From Betaproteobacteria bacterium (GTDB taxonomy: Bacteria > Pseudomonadota > Gammaproteobacteria > Burkholderiales > SG8-39): a stretch of 7,251 bases of DNA. This document shows, piece by piece, positions 5,611 to 7,251 of this stretch. The notes under the pieces were generated by a model that saw nothing but the letters and a program-made list of their open reading frames with translations, made no database searches and was not told where the DNA came from. Numbering within the stretch: the stretch's first letter is position 1; each line of letters opens with the position of its first letter. A program made the position numbers and the translations under genes. The stretch spans positions 1-7,251 of the forward strand of contig QYQC01000072.1 in assembly GCA_007280315.1 (NCBI GenBank), given 5' to 3'.

Positions 5611-6353
5611 CGCGCGCCCTCGTCGCCGACGACGAACCGCTGCTGCGGGCCGACCTGAAGAACCGTCTCGGCCGGCTGTGGCCCGAACTGGTCATCTGCG
5701 CCGAGGCCGCAGACGGCAATGCAGCGCTCGAAGCGTTCGAACGCGAGAGGCCCGATATCGCCTTTCTCGATATCCGCATGCCGGGCCGCTCCGGCCTGGA
5801 AGTGGCCGAAGCGATTGGCGAACGCTGCCATATAGTGTTTGTCACCGCCTACGACAAGTACGCAGTGGAGGCGTTCGAACGCGGCGCCCACGATTATGTG
5901 GTGAAACCGGTATCCGACACCCGGCTGCAAACGATGGTCGCAAGGCTGCGGGAGCGCAGCGCGGGCCCGCCGCAACAACTGGACGCGCTGCTGCGCGATC
6001 TTTCAGCGCACCTTTCCCCACGGCGCGAGTTCCTGCGCTGGATCAAGGCGTCGCAGGGCAGCGCACTGAAGCTGATTCCGATCGAGCAGGTGCTGTTCTT
6101 TCACGCGGACGACAAGTACACCCGCGTTGTCACCGCCGAGGGCGAGTCGCTGATCCGCAAGCCGATCCGGGAGCTGACCGATGAACTCGACCCGGAGCAG
6201 TTCTGGCAGATTCACCGCGCGACCATTGTCAACGCCCAAGCCATCGCCGGCGTCACCCGCGACAGCGTCGGCCGGGTGCGCGTAAGAATAAAGGGCGCAT
6301 CCGACAGCCTGGAAGTCAGCCGCGCCTACGTACACCTGTTTCGCCAGATGTAG
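5607..6353 (+). CDS. Response regulator with REC and LytTR DNA-binding domains
   Basis: This 248-residue regulator has the same architecture as AlgR. The REC domain (about 1-118) has the acidic pair Asp8-Asp9, phosphoacceptor Asp55 in FLDIRMPG, Thr80 and Lys100 in VKPVS. After a linker (about 119-141) the LytTR domain (about 142-247) has the family's typical FFHADDKYTRVVT, FWQIHRATIVN and LEVSRAYVHLFRQM segments. LytTR domains contact DNA through beta-strands and loops at imperfect direct repeats and usually activate transcription. The start is a TTG at 5607 whose last two bases are shared with the kinase stop (TTGA), with GGAG seven bases upstream inside the kinase gene. This points to translational coupling and matched amounts of the two proteins. 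All key residues are intact. I do not assign a gene symbol because the sequence resembles LytTR regulators in general more than AlgR specifically. Confidence 0.93.
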   Translation: MTRALVADDEPLLRADLKNRLGRLWPELVICAEAADGNAALEAFERERPDIAFLDIRMPGRSGLEVAEAIGERCHIVFVTAYDKYAVEAFERGAHDYVVKPVSDTRLQTMVARLRERSAGPPQQLDALLRDLSAHLSPRREFLRWIKASQGSALKLIPIEQVLFFHADDKYTRVVTAEGESLIRKPIRELTDELDPEQFWQIHRATIVNAQAIAGVTRDSVGRVRVRIKGASDSLEVSRAYVHLFRQM

Positions 6354-6383
6354 CGGCGCTGTCGCGAGAGACCGGCGCGCCGC
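6353..6383 (+). terminator. Weak candidate terminator hairpin after the response regulator
   Basis: GCGGCGC (6353-6359, beginning in the stop codon) pairs perfectly with GCGCCGC (6377-6383) around a 17-base loop. A pyrimidine-rich stretch (CCCTTCTTTCTT, about 6394-6405) follows ten bases later rather than directly. The large loop and displaced T-rich stretch make intrinsic termination uncertain. The rest of 6384-6501, between the convergent regulator and toxin genes, shows another short stem (6436-6441 with 6454-6459) but no gene. Confidence 0.3.
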
Positions 6384-6501
6384 ATGGTGCGCTCCCTTCT
6401 TTCTTGTCCGTGCAGTGTGTAATTGGCAACTGTTGGCGCTGCGGACGGTTTGCCAGCGCGGCCGGCAATACACGGCGCGCACCACGCGCACGATCGTCAT
6501 A

Positions 6502-6879
6502 TCAAACGATCTTCCTAACCAAAACAACGCCGGGCAATTTTTCGAAATGCGCATCGCAAGTCAGCAGGTCGGCACCATATTCAATCGCCGTCGCGTATAC
6601 CACCGCATCGGCGGTCGCCAGTTTGTACTGGTGGTGGAGCTCGGCAGCGCGCAGGGCAATGCGGGTATCCAATGGTGCCACCACGCATTTCTGCGTGAAA
6701 GCGATCGCCTGATCCGCCTGCTCTTCGCCGACCTCCCGCACCAGCCACTTCGCCAGTTCCAGCTGGACGATCGTGGGCACGACGCATTGCGCTTTTTGCG
6801 GAAACTCCTTGGCCAGGGCTTTGTGCAGGGGACCGCCGATCAGCCACTCGATCCAGACCGAAGTATCGACAACCCGCAT
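6502..6879 (-). CDS. vapC: VapC-type toxin, PIN-domain ribonuclease
   Basis: This 125-residue protein is a full-length PIN domain. The four acidic residues that hold the magnesium ion of VapC RNases are visible: Asp5 in VVDTSVWIEW, Glu41 in QLELAK, Asp91 in LATADAVVYATA and Asp109 in TCDAHFEKLPGV. VapC toxins cleave specific RNAs, often initiator tRNA or the sarcin-ricin loop of 23S rRNA, when freed from their antitoxin; the target here cannot be deduced. The ATG at 6879 shares its A with the last base of the antitoxin TGA stop (TGATG on the minus strand), and AAGGA lies nine bases upstream within the antitoxin gene. This is the normal coupled order, antitoxin first. No truncation or loss of active-site residues is seen, so the module appears functional. 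Confidence 0.93.
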   Translation of the reverse strand: MRVVDTSVWIEWLIGGPLHKALAKEFPQKAQCVVPTIVQLELAKWLVREVGEEQADQAIAFTQKCVVAPLDTRIALRAAELHHQYKLATADAVVYATAIEYGADLLTCDAHFEKLPGVVLVRKIV

Positions 6880-7091
6880 CAGAAGCGGTCCTTGCGATCG
6901 CGGTAGCCGTCCGACCTGGCGCCTTTGGCCACTCCGGCAAGCTCTTTCAGTTCAGGCACGGGCATGACCAGGACGCCCTTTCCCTTGGGGATGAACACGA
7001 ACTCCTGGCCCGCCTTCCAGCGTTGCTGCTCGCGAACGGCTTTGGGAATCGAGATCTGATACTTCGTTGACAGAGTCGCGCTGGCGGCCAT
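6879..7091 (-). CDS. vapB: VapB-type antitoxin, AbrB/SpoVT-type DNA-binding fold
   Basis: This 70-residue protein has an N-terminal swapped-hairpin AbrB domain (about 3-46; STKYQISIPKAVRE, then the VLVMPVP strand), which dimerises and binds DNA. The C-terminal tail (about 47-70, KELAGVAKGARSDGYRDRKDRF) fits the part of VapB that wraps the toxin and blocks its active site. The protein should neutralise the adjacent VapC and, alone or as a complex, repress the operon. The ATG at 7091 has AAAGG seven bases upstream. It overlaps the toxin start by one base. A consensus -10 and a dyad lie upstream. Confidence 0.92.
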   Translation of the reverse strand: MAASATLSTKYQISIPKAVREQQRWKAGQEFVFIPKGKGVLVMPVPELKELAGVAKGARSDGYRDRKDRF

Positions 7092-7105
7092 AATCGTACC
7101 TTTCT

Positions 7106-7128
7106 CTTATCGATATTGAATAGGTAAG
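7106..7128. promoter_or_regulatory. Imperfect dyad, candidate VapB(C) operator
   Basis: CTTATCGAT (7106-7114) and ATAGGTAAG (7120-7128) are inverted copies matching at seven of nine positions around a five-base centre. A perfect 8-bp palindrome TATCGATA (7108-7115) lies in the left arm. The dyad abuts the -10 element on its downstream side and covers the expected transcription start, a position where a bound antitoxin dimer or complex would repress. Binding is inferred. Confidence 0.5.
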
Positions 7129-7134
7129 ATTATA
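7129..7134 (-). promoter_or_regulatory. -10 element of the vapBC promoter
   Basis: The minus strand reads TATAAT, a perfect -10 consensus, in a conspicuously A+T-rich patch of otherwise G+C-rich DNA. Initiation would fall near 7122, giving a leader of about 30 bases with the AAAGG ribosome binding site (7103-7099). The -35 at 17 bases (CCGCCA) is poor, so the promoter may depend on the strong -10. Confidence 0.6.
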
Positions 7135-7251
7135 GCCAATTCCCGGTTCGATGGCGGGGCTAAAGCTGGATTCGCTCCTCCGCATCGCCTCCCAGCGTTC
7201 AGCGCCTGCGTTGCGACGGCATTCTCTCCCTATCGTCCATGATCCTGTTCA
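7135..7251. other. Right-edge flank with no supported gene
   Basis: A TAGCC/GGCTA inverted repeat (7133-7137 and 7158-7162, 20 bases apart) lies just upstream of the vapBC -10 and might extend the control region. Two frames are open to the edge: plus from an ATG at 7151, and minus ending at a TGA at 7201-7199. Neither has a ribosome binding site or a recognisable motif within the visible bases, so neither is called as a gene. Confidence 0.4.

Noticed and set aside
6415..6906. 163-codon plus-strand open frame opposite the toxin gene
   Set aside because: The minus strand encodes a complete PIN-domain toxin here; the plus frame has no motif and no ribosome binding site.
7151..7251. Plus-strand frame from an ATG at 7151 running off the right edge
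   Set aside because: There is no ribosome binding site and no recognisable motif in about 33 codons. It could be real only if the extended sequence shows a domain.

Overview
This 7.25 kb window is G+C-rich, with a strong preference for G or C at third codon positions. Gene density and gene types fit a chromosomal segment of a proteobacterium. A betaproteobacterium, or a gammaproteobacterium with similar composition, is my best guess, because the kinase/regulator pair is of the LytS/AlgZ-LytTR type common there. This rests on protein style only; the window holds no rRNA, tRNA or marker gene.

Layout from left to right. Positions 1-74 hold the N-terminal start of a minus-strand gene that looks like a TetR-family regulator. 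A perfect 20-bp palindrome (64-83) covers its apparent start codon and is a candidate operator. Rightward from it lies a secreted phosphodiesterase of the alkaline phosphatase superfamily (285-1157). Convergent to that are two minus-strand genes forming a probable operon: a short-chain dehydrogenase/reductase (2393-3160), then an M20 metallopeptidase resembling glutamate carboxypeptidase (1238-2371). Divergent from the reductase is an SGNH-type hydrolase without a signal peptide (3301-4122).

The next block begins with a 162-bp non-coding stretch carrying an AlgR-like motif and a nested inverted repeat. It is followed by a small single-pass membrane protein of unknown function (4285-4488). Then comes a two-component system whose genes overlap by four bases: a four-helix membrane histidine kinase of the His_kinase (LytS/AlgZ) type (4564-5610) and a REC-LytTR response regulator (5607-6353). 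The kinase should sense a membrane or envelope cue and phosphorylate Asp55 of the regulator, which then binds DNA through its LytTR domain. Targets cannot be read from the window, although the small membrane protein just upstream is an obvious candidate partner.

The right end carries a complete type II toxin-antitoxin module on the minus strand. It consists of an AbrB-type VapB antitoxin (6879-7091) and a PIN-domain VapC toxin (6502-6879) that share one base at a TGATG junction. Upstream of it are a consensus -10 element and an adjoining imperfect dyad that probably serves as the autoregulatory operator. The last ~110 bases hold nothing I can support as a gene.

No CRISPR array, insertion sequence, tRNA or rRNA was seen. 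I found no clearly undescribed multi-gene system. The less ordinary elements are the palindrome over the TetR-like start, the small membrane protein beside the kinase, the SGNH enzyme with an unusual catalytic-acid position, and the vapBC control region.
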